The translations under genes and the position numbers were made by a program. This document shows, one piece after another, positions 1-9,443 of a stretch of 64,000 bases of DNA (positions within the stretch are counted from its first letter, which is position 1; every line of letters starts with the position of its first letter). Location of the stretch: positions 171,804 through 235,803 of the forward strand of contig NZ_RSEJ01000007.1 in the NCBI RefSeq assembly GCF_009910675.1, read 5' to 3'. The notes under the pieces are model-generated. The model worked only from the letters and a program-made list of their open reading frames with translations, was not told where the DNA came from and did not search any database. The DNA is from Photobacterium alginatilyticum. Its GTDB lineage: Bacteria; Pseudomonadota; Gammaproteobacteria; Enterobacterales; Vibrionaceae.

Positions 1-1
1 C

Positions 2-325
2 TATGCCGTTGGTGAAGTCAATTTCGAAGGACAAGGGCGAAGCCGGGTAATGAGAAAGAACAAAGGGATATTGAAAGTCTATGCCGAACAAGGCTCGGGG
101 CTATTTCTTGGGGCAGAAATGTTTGGCCCTGCGGCAGAGCATATCGGTCACTTACTTGCCTGGGCGCTTCAACAACGGCTGACCATTAGCAAAATGCTGG
201 AGATGCCTTTTTATCATCCTGTGATCGAAGAGGGACTGCGTACAGCGCTCAGAGATCTCAATGCGAAACTGCACCTTGGTCCAAAAATGATTAAAGGTTG
301 TCTTGATTGTGGTCCGGGAGCCTAA
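2..325 (+). CDS. Dihydrolipoamide dehydrogenase-like oxidoreductase, C-terminal part (runs off the left edge)
   Basis: The open frame enters from the left edge and stops at 325, so about 107 C-terminal residues are visible. They match the dimerisation domain of FAD-dependent pyridine nucleotide-disulphide oxidoreductases. The HP-x-x-EE signature ([10 protein letters not shown]), which supplies the active-site His and Glu of the partner subunit, is present, as is the [15 protein letters not shown] strand before it. In this family the enzyme reoxidises dihydrolipoamide or a similar dithiol using NAD+. The N-terminal CxxxxC and FAD motifs lie outside the window, so the exact subfamily is open. 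The reading frame is clearly open upstream of the first internal ATG (position 50), so that ATG is not the start. The gene converges on telA with a hairpin between them. Confidence 0.8.
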   Translation, partial: YAVGEVNFEGQGRSRVMRKNKGILKVYAEQGSGLFLGAEMFGPAAEHIGHLLAWALQQRLTISKMLEMPFYHPVIEEGLRTALRDLNAKLHLGPKMIKGCLDCGPGA

Positions 326-418
326 GTATGAGCTAGCTTTTTTAAACGATAAGCTATAACACAGAAAAGGACATTTATTACAGGTAAAACAACTAGCCTA
401 TTATCAAGCAAGTTTTGT

Positions 419-448
419 AACAAAGCCGCGATACTTCGCGGCTTTGTT
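419..448. terminator. Bidirectional terminator between the lpd-like gene and telA
   Basis: Perfect 13-bp inverted repeat (419-431 and 436-448) with a 4-nt TACT loop and arms AACAAAGCCGCGA / TCGCGGCTTTGTT. It sits between two convergent genes and has T-rich flanks on both strands, so it can serve both. Confidence 0.8.
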
Positions 449-460
449 ATAAGAGAGCAC

Positions 461-1537
461 CTACCCCGGCATTTCCTCGAACGTATCTTGCAGGGCAAAT
501 TTCAAATCTTGCTCGGCTTGGGCCAATGCCTTACCTGCCTGCTGACGCTTGATTCGGCCTTCTTTGACATGACCTAGGGTATTTTTCAGGGTGTCGATGG
601 TGAGCTGATTAACGGTTTGCAGCGATTCGATATCCAAAATACCACGCTGGTAGTTTTCGGAGATCTGCTCTTCCAGAGCCTTTAGCTTCTCGGCGTTTCG
701 GACATACTGCTTGTTGGTGTAGTCCTTCACCGTGCGGGTAACTTTCAGTGCCTTCTCTTTCTCGAAGTTAGAGATCGCAATCAGGAACTGACGCTTCCAC
801 AACGGCAAGGTGTTGTGAATGATATCCTGAATATCTTCCATCAACATTTTGTTGCCTTCCTGCGACAGACGAATTTGCGGTGCAGTCTGAATCGCAGCCA
901 TTCGAGCCAAGCTAAGGTTGTGAACCCGCTTTTCGAGACGCGTCATTGCCTGCAGGGCATCACGATAGGCCTGACCGTCTAGTGCATCGTTACTGGCATC
1001 AGCCTTTTCTTTTAGCTCAACCAATTCCTGGTTTTTCAGCTTATCGAGACGGATATTGCCGGCATAGATATAGATATCGAGCTGCTGCAACAAGCCTAGG
1101 TTTTCGTCATACAGGCCATCAAGCTGCTGGATATCATTCGCCAGCTTGGTTTCCTGTGCTTCAAGCCGCTTTGCCAACTCTTCAAGCTGCTCTTTAACGG
1201 TATCGAAGCCTTTAACAAACTTGCCGAACGACTGGAACAGCTCACCGATTAGCGGCAAACGGGACAAGAAACTCTCTTTGCCCAGATCATCAAACTGCGA
1301 GCTGCTCATGTTGGTAACCATGGCATGAAGGATATCTCCGGCGTCACCAGTATCCTTCGCCCTGACATCTGCCAGTACCCGATCAGAAAATGTGGTGATA
1401 CTTTGTAACGCCTCTTTCCCGAACACCAAGGTAGAGACTGTATCAAACGGATTAAGCTGCTCGGCCAAATCAGCAGCCTGCTGCTGTTCCGTGCCACTTA
1501 ACCGCAATTCGATTGCACTGGATAATTCTTGAGTCAT
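461..1537 (-). CDS. telA: TelA/YceH-family toxic anion resistance protein
   Basis: A 358-residue, largely helical protein of the TelA family (PF05816), named for tellurite resistance. Its biochemical activity is not established. Long alpha-helical segments cover about residues 100-350, with no membrane segment or signal peptide, so it is probably cytoplasmic. It is the last gene of a five-gene minus-strand unit, starts 8 nt after the PLD-like gene and is followed by a strong hairpin at 419-448. TelA proteins often occur with Ter-type and phage/stress-resistance genes, and the neighbours here (flotillin, AAA ATPase, PLD) fit a membrane-stress theme. The family call is firm. The role is inferred from context. 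Confidence 0.85.
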   Translation of the reverse strand: MTQELSSAIELRLSGTEQQQAADLAEQLNPFDTVSTLVFGKEALQSITTFSDRVLADVRAKDTGDAGDILHAMVTNMSSSQFDDLGKESFLSRLPLIGELFQSFGKFVKGFDTVKEQLEELAKRLEAQETKLANDIQQLDGLYDENLGLLQQLDIYIYAGNIRLDKLKNQELVELKEKADASNDALDGQAYRDALQAMTRLEKRVHNLSLARMAAIQTAPQIRLSQEGNKMLMEDIQDIIHNTLPLWKRQFLIAISNFEKEKALKVTRTVKDYTNKQYVRNAEKLKALEEQISENYQRGILDIESLQTVNQLTIDTLKNTLGHVKEGRIKRQQAGKALAQAEQDLKFALQDTFEEMPG

Positions 1538-1545
1538 AACATTCC

Positions 1546-2247
1546 TTAGTGACTATAGTTAGGGAAATAGTGCCAAAGTTGCTCGAAATGGCGACTAAAA
1601 GCCTGAACATGACGGCTATCATCAGTCAGTGTGATATCTTCGGAGTTATACTTCGAAGCACTACGCGTCCAGTTAAAACTGCCGTTAATCAAACGTTCTT
1701 CGTCAAACAAGGCAAATTTATGATGCATATGGTAGCTGGTATTATCGAGTTTTATCTCGATACCCTGACGGGCAAGATAGTCGATATCACTGCCAACATC
1801 GTTAATTTTGTCGTTATCAGTAATGATCCGTACCTTAACACCACGCTTATGGGTCGCTAAGATAGCCTCAGTCAGGTCATCATCGGCGATAGTAAATACA
1901 CAGATATCAACCGATTTCGCAGCCCGTTTTAACTGATGGCGAATACCATTCACACAGCTATTGCCCGGTGAGAACCAAGACTCAGCCAACACCTCGCCAT
2001 CACCACCGCGCGCCTTGTCCAGCTGCTTGATCACCTGCTCTAGCCACTTCAGCGCCTGCTGGGCATCACCAGACTCACGAATGATTTGCTGCACCAAGCT
2101 AAAGCTCTGGTTACGCAAATACGATAAGTCATCCGCCTTAAGTTCGGCCGTTGCCAGCTTATCGGCCAACGCACGGCGCTCCGTGTTATCTAGCTTGTAG
2201 TCTTCAAAACTCTCAATCAGCAGAGTCTGGATATCAAACTTCGTCAC
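1546..2247 (-). CDS. Phospholipase D-like protein with a single HKD motif
   Basis: The start is set at GTG 2247, preceded by AAGGAGG with 6-7 nt spacing, giving 233 residues. The start overlaps the end of the upstream ATPase gene by 14 nt, which suggests translational coupling. Residues 1-85 are a helical N-terminal region. Residues 95-230 are one PLD domain with H175, K177 and D182 of the HxKx4D motif followed by GSFNWT (189-194). Proteins with a single HKD motif act as dimers and include the nuclease Nuc and mitochondrial PLD. The substrate could be nucleic acid or phospholipid, and the sequence alone does not decide. There is no signal peptide. The frame is open upstream to 2319, but that extension has no ribosome site and would overlap the ATPase further. 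Confidence 0.85.
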   Translation of the reverse strand: MTKFDIQTLLIESFEDYKLDNTERRALADKLATAELKADDLSYLRNQSFSLVQQIIRESGDAQQALKWLEQVIKQLDKARGGDGEVLAESWFSPGNSCVNGIRHQLKRAAKSVDICVFTIADDDLTEAILATHKRGVKVRIITDNDKINDVGSDIDYLARQGIEIKLDNTSYHMHHKFALFDEERLINGSFNWTRSASKYNSEDITLTDDSRHVQAFSRHFEQLWHYFPNYSH

Positions 2248-5200
2248 CGTTGGCCTCCTTGTTCGAACGATTCGATGAATGTTGCTCTTGCAGTAGCGAC
2301 TGTGCCACTTTGGTGACACTCTGGTTCAACGCCACCATCTGCTGCACCATCTGTCCGGCGCGATCATCCGAGTCACCCATCTGCTGGCGGCGGTGGTAAC
2401 CATCTTTAATACTCTGCCAGCGTTGTTGCTGCTCGTCGGTCATATCCCCACGAAGTTCCGCCAGCTTAAGCAGGTTCTCTTCTGTTCCGGCGGTTAACGT
2501 CTGGGCTTCACCCTGATAGTGATCCTGAAGCAGGGTTTGAAGTTCTTCATCGGTCATCACCGGCGAGATCTTTTCACCCAGCTTGTTCATGTTCCGGTAA
2601 GAACCCTGAAGCTTGAACGGTGGTTCTACCCGGTATTCATCCGCCATCGCAGCAGAAGCAATGTACTGCTGATTCACTTTCAGTACAGTTTGCTGCACTT
2701 TCAGTAGCTTATCGAGAGTGGCAACTATCTCGTTAGCCTCGGTCGACGAGTACGGATGGCTAAGATCACTCAGGGCAATGTTTTCCCCTCTCGCCATCTC
2801 GATCATGCTGTACAGATCATTCAAATCTCTTGTCGCCAGCGGCGCCAGTATCGAGTTTGAAGTCAGCGAGTTCTCAATAAAGGACAGCTCGAAGGCCGCT
2901 TTCTGATCAGAGAGCATGTCACCCAAGTTGTAGATATCGGCACGGTTAGCCAGCATATCAGGGATTTTGAAGACATCACCCGATTCGGTATACGGGTTAC
3001 CGGCCATCACAACCGCAAACTTCTTGCCGCGCATATCGTAGGTTTTGGTTTCGCCTTTCCAGCTACCTTCTACGCGTCGTGTACCGTCACACAGCGAAAT
3101 AAACTTCTGCAGGAACTCTGGGTTGGTGTGCTGAATATCATCGAGATACAGCAAAACATTGTTACCCATCTCGAATGCCAAGTTGATCTTCTCGACCTCA
3201 CGAGCCGCATTCTGATCCGGCGCATCCTGAGGATCGAGCGAAGTGACCTCATGGCCAATTGAAGGGCCATTGATCTTCATAAATACCAGCCCGAGTTTAT
3301 GGGCAACGTACTCGATCAGCGTTGTTTTACCGTAACCCGGTGGCGAGATCAGCAATAGCATCCCCATTAAATCGGTTCGCTTGTTGTCTCCCATTGCCCC
3401 CATCTGTTTTGCCAGGTTGTCGCCAATTAGCGGCAAGTAACTGTCACTGATCAGCTTGTTGCGGACAAATGACGTCAGAGGACGTGGCTTGAACTCGCCC
3501 AGACGAATAGTGTGCTTGGCCTGTTCCAGCAAGGCTGCACGCTGCTTCAGGTAGGCATCATATTGCGGAATGGTGTGGCTATCATGATGCTGACAGCGCT
3601 GAAGGAACTCATCCAAGGTAATCGTCAGTGTGCCTTCTTGCACTCGCTGATGCTCACCCAGCAAGTCAGTGACGTTGAGCTGCAATGAGAAATCGACCGG
3701 ACTTAACATTACACGGCTATTATCGCGAATTGTTGCTAACGCCGCCGCCTCGGTGACAAATGCCTGCCCTTGGTTCTGGTGCTCACTATAGGCAGTTAAC
3801 CACTGCAGATGATCGGCAAATTCCGATACATCGGATGATGATTCAGGTAACCAGCCCAAACTCCGGCGAAATGCCAGGTAGACATCACACAGCTCAATGG
3901 CATCACGGCTTACGTCAACCTGCAGCGAATCTTGCCCCAGCAGACGGGTGGCATAATCGGCACTGCGCTGAAGATAGCACGGCATATATTGCGGCAATTC
4001 TTTAATCAGTGCCTCTTTGAGGGCATCGAAAGCAGTCACTGATGAAAGGTGCTGTTTCATCAACAAGGCATTACGGGCCTGCTTGCGCCACTGCTCAATA
4101 TCTTCGGCAGTCGTCTCCACCAGCCAGAGCAATGCATTGGCTCTTGAGGCCTGATCAAAACGCAGTAATCCTGCCTGCTCATAGCATGGCAGCACAGCCT
4201 GCAAAATCTTCTCGGCGTCATGGTCATGTACACCTTTGACGTAACCTTCACGGTAACGAGGCGCGGCATAGCTCTGGATAAGCTTGAGCAAGGTGTTGTC
4301 TTTGAGCGCCTTAAGCAGCTCTTCTACCGTCAGGTTTTCTTGCTGTTGCTGTGCTGACTTGAGTACGCTGTAGGCAAGATATTCTGCACGGTAGACATTG
4401 TCGGTCTCTGAAGCCACATCCAGTTTGGCCATCGACTGTAGATCCAGAAACTCCTGGTTGGTAACCGGTTCATAGTAGTCAGTACCAGAGATATGCAAGC
4501 TCAACGCGCTATCGTGTTCAACCAAACTAAGATCCAGTGCCTGTTGGTTGACGCTAAATCGATGCTTGCCAAGGCGCAGTACTTTCCCGCCCTGCTCGAA
4601 AATGTCCTGGTTATCGCGAAGTGAGCGAAGCGCCTGATCCTGTGCCGCCTTGAGGCGACTATCAATCGTATCGGCTTTAACACTATCACCAAGATCTCGA
4701 ATAGACTGGGACAACTGGTGCAGCTTCTGAACCATGTTGTCTGTTGCAAAGAAGCTATTAAGTGCCGCGACATCTTCAAACCGGGCCACCCGCTTTTCGA
4801 TGCTTTTGAACGTGACATCCGCCGCCTGATCCAGGTTCTGTACCCGGCGCTGCTGCGCAGTGATCAGCTGTTGCTTGTGGCCTTCCAGTGTTGACTGAAT
4901 TTCATCGCGTTTAGCGTAGATTTCAGCCAAAAACTCATCAAAATCAGCAAATCGTGATTCCAGTTTTTCCAGCTGGCCAATCAGTTTCGCCAGCTGCTCA
5001 TCGCACTGCTCTGGAGTTTGTGCCTGCTCCATTGCACTGTTGACGGACTGAGCCAACAGCTTGAACTGAGAGCTGAACTCGGCTTTCGCCTCGCCACCAC
5101 GCAGCGCCTGATGTTTTTGCTTGAGGCGGGCCGACGTTGCATTCAGCTTAGCAGTCACTTCCGTTGTCAGGTCGAGGATCCGGGTAGACTGCGTCGGATC

Positions 5201-7165
5201 GTCGGTTTCGATATCAGCAACCTCTTCCGTTACCAATGCCAGATTATTGCGGACGCGATCGACACGCTCCTGCAATGCTGCCAGCTCAGTGGTTTTCTCG
5301 GAAGTTAACAGCTGATCATCAATTGAAGCGATATCTTGCTTATACGGAAGGTAGGCTTTTTCATCTTGTAGCAGATCCAGCAATACCTTGTTGAGATCCT
5401 GCCTGTGATGATCAAGCTGCTCCTGTAGCTCAACCACCTGATCTTCTGGCATATAACGGTGTTCCCGCAGTGCCATCACATTGCCCACTTCCGCCTTAAG
5501 CTGAGCGAGCAAGTCCAGCAGAGTATTGGCTTCATCGCGGGGCGCCAGTTTCAGGCTACCCACCAGCTCAGTCACTATTTCCTGCTGCCGGGCCATTGCG
5601 GTTTCAGCATGCTGCTGGAGCTGGCGGACTTTAGCAAACTCATCAATGATCAGATCAGCCGTCGCCATTAGCTGACTGACAGCATCCCCCAGCCCAATGG
5701 CCGTGGCATTGCTTAGCCAGTCATAGGTATCCAGAGTTGTCTGACAGGTTTTAAGCAGCGCTTCATAGGCTGTTTGGCTTACTTCTTCGCTTTGCGCCAG
5801 CTGACAGATAGACAGCAGCGACGAAAGCGCCCGGACTAACTCGGCGTTACCCAGGTTGACCAGGAACGGGTCTGCCCCTTCCCTGTTTGTCTGAGTGTAG
5901 TTTTCAATGTCGGTGAACGGCGTCTGCCAGATCCGCAGCGGGTGGATAGTCGAAGCCTCGGCATTCTCGGATACCCGGAACATCAGCATGCGACCATCGG
6001 GATACACACTATAACCATGGCTGTGCATCGGCGCGGAAAATGCCTTCTCAATCAGGTTATAGGTGTAGATAACGTAGGAGCCTTTCTCGACATCAAAGAA
6101 GAAATAGAGAATATCTTCGCCATTCGGCGAGGTGACCTGCTTGAAGAAATGCAGTTCTTGCCATGATTCCTCGAAGCTCTTGCTCTCACCGTTAGCCAGT
6201 ACATAACCGTGAGAATATAAAATACCGTGATTTTCCGGCAGAGCCTTGGCACTGACACCGATGGCATCCGCCCTGACAACTTGCAGGTTCAGCGAGTTAT
6301 AAATGAAATAGCGATACTCTTTTTCCCGATTCGGCAGCATTTTCAGCAAGATCAAATCGCCGAGTTCAGCATAGGCGATTTCGGCATCGGCGATGGTCTG
6401 ATAGGCATCATCAACCGGTTCGTCGTAGATCCCCTGTCCTTCTTCGGTATTATTTTCGACCTTGATGGTCAGGTCGCCGCCAACACATTCGACAAACAGG
6501 CGATCTTTAATCGACACATGCGGGTGTTCGCCGCTGATGTGATCGTCGCGGGTTGTCATCACCCATTCAAAGTCATGCTGCTGGGCTGAAGCGAGTGCTC
6601 GCTGACCCTGAGCATCGAGATATCGCACCGAGTCCTTGCCGATTTCAAACCGGAACACTTTACGATCTTCCGCCCGCATCCCGATTTGGAACGCCAGATA
6701 CAGAATATTTTCCTGACGGGAGATTTGCGACAGGCGAGCATCTTTGTAGTAGGTAAAGAGCTCGGTAAATTCGTGGCTGAACTGGGGATCGCTGAGGAAT
6801 GAATCTTCCAACCCTACCGGGTCCATTCGGAATGTGCCGTCATTTTCAGACAGGGTATACAGGCCGAAGACATCATTCAGTGCAGGCGCTGTTTTGAGCC
6901 CCATGAATACCTGATAGCCGAACAGCAACTGGCCGTTTACCTGGGCCATATCGACCGGAATACTTCGGCTATCGGTCTGAACATTGGCTTTGCCGGTTAG
7001 CGAGAACTCACTGCCGCCAAAAGTTTCCTGACGCTTTTGGTTAAATGTCTGCGCCAGAGATTTTAATGCATCACCTTGTTGGGAGAGCCGGGATTTAAGA
7101 ACCTCATAGGCCCCAGCCTCGCCAACTGCTTTATCAATTGCACTATCAGTCGTTGTTTCTGTCAC
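2234..7165 (-). CDS. Giant DUF3686 / AAA+ ATPase (family often annotated 'DNA repair ATPase')
   Basis: About 1643 residues from a GTG start at 7165, chosen because AAGGA lies 9 nt upstream. An in-frame TTG at 7198 lies inside a repeat and has no ribosome site. The N-terminal ~400 residues form a beta-rich domain of the DUF3686 type. Residues ~500-830 are rich in predicted coiled coil. An AAA ATPase module lies near residues 1255-1420, with Walker A SPPGYGKTT (~1277) and Walker B LLYLDDIQ (~1340). The 'DNA repair' label comes from SMC-like coiled coils and is not proven. The gene is downstream of the flotillin gene, separated by a hairpin and heptamer repeats, and overlaps the PLD-like gene by 14 nt. 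Together these suggest a membrane-scaffolded ATP-driven machine with a PLD-family effector, which is an inference. Confidence 0.85.
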   Translation of the reverse strand: MTETTTDSAIDKAVGEAGAYEVLKSRLSQQGDALKSLAQTFNQKRQETFGGSEFSLTGKANVQTDSRSIPVDMAQVNGQLLFGYQVFMGLKTAPALNDVFGLYTLSENDGTFRMDPVGLEDSFLSDPQFSHEFTELFTYYKDARLSQISRQENILYLAFQIGMRAEDRKVFRFEIGKDSVRYLDAQGQRALASAQQHDFEWVMTTRDDHISGEHPHVSIKDRLFVECVGGDLTIKVENNTEEGQGIYDEPVDDAYQTIADAEIAYAELGDLILLKMLPNREKEYRYFIYNSLNLQVVRADAIGVSAKALPENHGILYSHGYVLANGESKSFEESWQELHFFKQVTSPNGEDILYFFFDVEKGSYVIYTYNLIEKAFSAPMHSHGYSVYPDGRMLMFRVSENAEASTIHPLRIWQTPFTDIENYTQTNREGADPFLVNLGNAELVRALSSLLSICQLAQSEEVSQTAYEALLKTCQTTLDTYDWLSNATAIGLGDAVSQLMATADLIIDEFAKVRQLQQHAETAMARQQEIVTELVGSLKLAPRDEANTLLDLLAQLKAEVGNVMALREHRYMPEDQVVELQEQLDHHRQDLNKVLLDLLQDEKAYLPYKQDIASIDDQLLTSEKTTELAALQERVDRVRNNLALVTEEVADIETDDPTQSTRILDLTTEVTAKLNATSARLKQKHQALRGGEAKAEFSSQFKLLAQSVNSAMEQAQTPEQCDEQLAKLIGQLEKLESRFADFDEFLAEIYAKRDEIQSTLEGHKQQLITAQQRRVQNLDQAADVTFKSIEKRVARFEDVAALNSFFATDNMVQKLHQLSQSIRDLGDSVKADTIDSRLKAAQDQALRSLRDNQDIFEQGGKVLRLGKHRFSVNQQALDLSLVEHDSALSLHISGTDYYEPVTNQEFLDLQSMAKLDVASETDNVYRAEYLAYSVLKSAQQQQENLTVEELLKALKDNTLLKLIQSYAAPRYREGYVKGVHDHDAEKILQAVLPCYEQAGLLRFDQASRANALLWLVETTAEDIEQWRKQARNALLMKQHLSSVTAFDALKEALIKELPQYMPCYLQRSADYATRLLGQDSLQVDVSRDAIELCDVYLAFRRSLGWLPESSSDVSEFADHLQWLTAYSEHQNQGQAFVTEAAALATIRDNSRVMLSPVDFSLQLNVTDLLGEHQRVQEGTLTITLDEFLQRCQHHDSHTIPQYDAYLKQRAALLEQAKHTIRLGEFKPRPLTSFVRNKLISDSYLPLIGDNLAKQMGAMGDNKRTDLMGMLLLISPPGYGKTTLIEYVAHKLGLVFMKINGPSIGHEVTSLDPQDAPDQNAAREVEKINLAFEMGNNVLLYLDDIQHTNPEFLQKFISLCDGTRRVEGSWKGETKTYDMRGKKFAVVMAGNPYTESGDVFKIPDMLANRADIYNLGDMLSDQKAAFELSFIENSLTSNSILAPLATRDLNDLYSMIEMARGENIALSDLSHPYSSTEANEIVATLDKLLKVQQTVLKVNQQYIASAAMADEYRVEPPFKLQGSYRNMNKLGEKISPVMTDEELQTLLQDHYQGEAQTLTAGTEENLLKLAELRGDMTDEQQQRWQSIKDGYHRRQQMGDSDDRAGQMVQQMVALNQSVTKVAQSLLQEQHSSNRSNKEANGDEV

Positions 7166-7174
7166 TTTACTCAA

Positions 7175-7179
7175 TCCTT
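7175..7179 (-). promoter_or_regulatory. Ribosome binding site that decides the ATPase start
   Basis: AAGGA on the minus strand, 9 nt before GTG 7165. It directly abuts the left arm (7181-7192) of the hairpin that encloses the heptamer repeats, so folding of that hairpin could influence ribosome access. Confidence 0.6.
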
Positions 7180-7180
7180 G

Positions 7181-7239
7181 AACCCCCTCAGGCCTCAAGC
7201 CTCAAGCCTCAAGCCTCAAGCCTCAAGTCCTAGGGGGTT
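7181..7239. repeat. Five perfect CCTCAAG heptamers enclosed by an inverted repeat
   Basis: Positions 7193-7227 are five head-to-tail copies of CCTCAAG, preceded by a degenerate sixth copy (7186-7192). The array is bracketed by AACCCCCTCAGG (7181-7192) and CCTAGGGGGTT (7229-7239), which pair except for one bulged C. The structure fills the gap between the flotillin stop and the ribosome site of the ATPase gene. No T-tract follows on either strand, so it does not look like a classical terminator. Confidence 0.85.
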
Positions 7240-7248
7240 GCCTGTCAG

Positions 7249-9342
7249 TTAACTATCAAGCGAGCTATCTGTTTTAGCTGATAACTTTTCTTTCAGGGTC
7301 GATAGCAAGTCAGCCGGGCTGTTGGCCGAATTCAGCAGATTCGCAATGGCGATATTGCTGATATCGTTAGATTTGAGTTCAGTGTTTTCAAGAATATCTT
7401 TCAGATCCTGCGGCAGGCTGCGATTACCGTTCATGTACTCGCTGACTAGCGGCGACAAGACCTCAGACTCGCTGAAGCGATTATCCAGTGCAGCCGAATC
7501 GATCACCGTACGGCGAATCTGCTCCATACCTTCACCGCCGAACAGCTTAATATCCGCTGCTGCCAATGCCTGAGCCAGCGCTTTCGCACTTTCAGACGAC
7601 ACTTCCTGCTGGGCAGTAATGCGGGCAATTTCCAGATCTTTCTGCTGCTGAAGCTGCATCACCCACTTGTCGTGCTCACGCGTCTGGTCGTCATATTGAC
7701 GAGCCGCCTCGAAGCGCGCGGTCTGGGCTTCGGCTTCTGCCAAACCTTTCGCACGCAGTGCTTCTGCTTCCGCCTCACCGGCAGATTGCAGTGCAAAGGC
7801 TTCGGCTTCACCTGTTTCCTTAATCGCTATAGCGCGTTCACGTTCAACTTCAACCTCAGCCATACCTGTGGCACTGATCTGCTCTTTCTCAGCCTGCGCC
7901 ATACGCTCTTTCGCAGCCGCTTCACGATCCTGCTTAACAAATTCCGCTTCTGCCTGCTTGGTCTGTACGGCATACTCGGCTTCGGCAATGCGTGTCTTCA
8001 CAGCCAGCTCATTTTCGGCATCACGGGTACGGATCTTAATTTCCGCTTCGTTTTCAATTAATAACTTGTCGGCTTGTTCTTTGGCTGCTTCTTTCTCGGC
8101 TTTCGCCGCCACCAGCAATTCAAGCTGCTTGGCTTCCGCTTCTGCCTCGGCTTCAACCATACGGACTTTCTTCTGACGATTAACCTGCTCGGTTGCACGC
8201 AAGTTCTCGGTCTCTTCTTCCTCACGGGCAATCTTACGCTCGATTTCAACACGCTGGGAACGGGTTTCCGCGACCGACTTCAAGGCTTCTTCGACGGTTG
8301 TTTCTTTGTCCATCTCTTTCTGCGCCACTTCGGTTGCAGTACGAACTTTTTCCGTTTCCACTGCGCGGCTCAACTCTTCTTGCTGAATGGCTACCTGACG
8401 CTGGTTGGCAATACGAGTCATCTCGACTTCCATCTCGACCGACTCTCTCCTCTTCGAGACTTCTTCTTCGGTCTCTAGCTGAGCCAGGCGAGTAATACGC
8501 TCGTACTCCTGACGCTTTTCTTCCGCCAGTGCCTGCTCTTGTGCCTTGATAATATCGACCTCACGCTGGGTGCGGGCAATACTTTCTTTTTCCTGCTTGT
8601 CGAGTTGCAGACGGTTAGCTTCTGCTTCGACATTTTTCTTCTTGATCGAGGTTTGCTCATCCTGACGGATCGCATTGGTTTCAGTGTTTTTCACCGAAGT
8701 AATCGAGGAGATCTTGCGGATCCCTTCAACATCCAAAATGTTGTTAGGATCGTGTGCTTCCAGCGCAGTTTGATCGACCTTGTCGATAACCACATCGTAA
8801 ATCTTGAAGCCATCCATCTCGCTGCCGATCACCGTTACTACGGCATCACGGAACGCACGGCGGTTCGTCAGCAGTTCTTCGAATCCAAATTGCTTAACAG
8901 CTGTCTTCAATGCTTCGGAGAATTTCGGCTGGAAGTGTTCTTTCAGGCGCTCCGGGTTTGATGCACCGATGGTGGTAAATAGCTTGGCGACACGAATAAT
9001 GTCATCTTCTTCGTGGTTAACACCAATATAGAAATCGACTTTTAAGTCAGCACGAATGTTGTCTTTACAATGCAGGCCTTCGTATTCTTCACCTTCCTGA
9101 TCTTTGCGACCGCTGCGGACCACCGAAATCTTCTTACGGGTGATGTCCATATATTCCGCACGGTTAACGACCGGCCAGACGAACGTACCAGTCAGAGAGG
9201 CACGGGTACGATCAACGCCGTTGATGATCAGAGCTTCACCTTCGTTACGAACTTTACGATAGCGTGAGGTCAGGAATAGCAAGATCACCAATACAATTCC
9301 AATACCAGCAAGAATAAACATCATGCTTGGAGACAAAACCAT
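7249..9342 (-). CDS. yqiK: Flotillin-family membrane protein YqiK
   Basis: A 697-residue SPFH/flotillin protein. Residues ~5-25 are a hydrophobic anchor (IGIVLVILLFLTSRY), residues ~28-220 an SPFH/PHB domain, and residues ~225-570 a long Ala/Glu/Lys-rich region typical of flotillin coiled coils. The C-terminal ~120 residues are less repetitive. Flotillins oligomerise at the cytoplasmic membrane and organise microdomains. YqiK of E. coli sits beside yqiJ in the same way. Downstream genes encode the DUF3686 ATPase, PLD and TelA proteins, so this is probably the membrane scaffold of the cluster. Start ATG 9342 gives a correctly placed anchor. Confidence 0.9.
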   Translation of the reverse strand: MVLSPSMMFILAGIGIVLVILLFLTSRYRKVRNEGEALIINGVDRTRASLTGTFVWPVVNRAEYMDITRKKISVVRSGRKDQEGEEYEGLHCKDNIRADLKVDFYIGVNHEEDDIIRVAKLFTTIGASNPERLKEHFQPKFSEALKTAVKQFGFEELLTNRRAFRDAVVTVIGSEMDGFKIYDVVIDKVDQTALEAHDPNNILDVEGIRKISSITSVKNTETNAIRQDEQTSIKKKNVEAEANRLQLDKQEKESIARTQREVDIIKAQEQALAEEKRQEYERITRLAQLETEEEVSKRRESVEMEVEMTRIANQRQVAIQQEELSRAVETEKVRTATEVAQKEMDKETTVEEALKSVAETRSQRVEIERKIAREEEETENLRATEQVNRQKKVRMVEAEAEAEAKQLELLVAAKAEKEAAKEQADKLLIENEAEIKIRTRDAENELAVKTRIAEAEYAVQTKQAEAEFVKQDREAAAKERMAQAEKEQISATGMAEVEVERERAIAIKETGEAEAFALQSAGEAEAEALRAKGLAEAEAQTARFEAARQYDDQTREHDKWVMQLQQQKDLEIARITAQQEVSSESAKALAQALAAADIKLFGGEGMEQIRRTVIDSAALDNRFSESEVLSPLVSEYMNGNRSLPQDLKDILENTELKSNDISNIAIANLLNSANSPADLLSTLKEKLSAKTDSSLDS

Positions 9343-9443
9343 CGGACAACTCCTTTGTAAACTTAATAAATAATATAAGCCGCTAGCCTGTTATTCAGGC
9401 TAACGGTGTAATGGGTAGGCTAGAAGCAAATAAAGGCAAGAAA

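Noticed and set aside
7166..7198. Extension of the AAA ATPase to a TTG at 7198
   Set aside because: The TTG lies at the edge of the heptamer array and has no ribosome site, whereas GTG 7165 has AAGGA 9 nt upstream.
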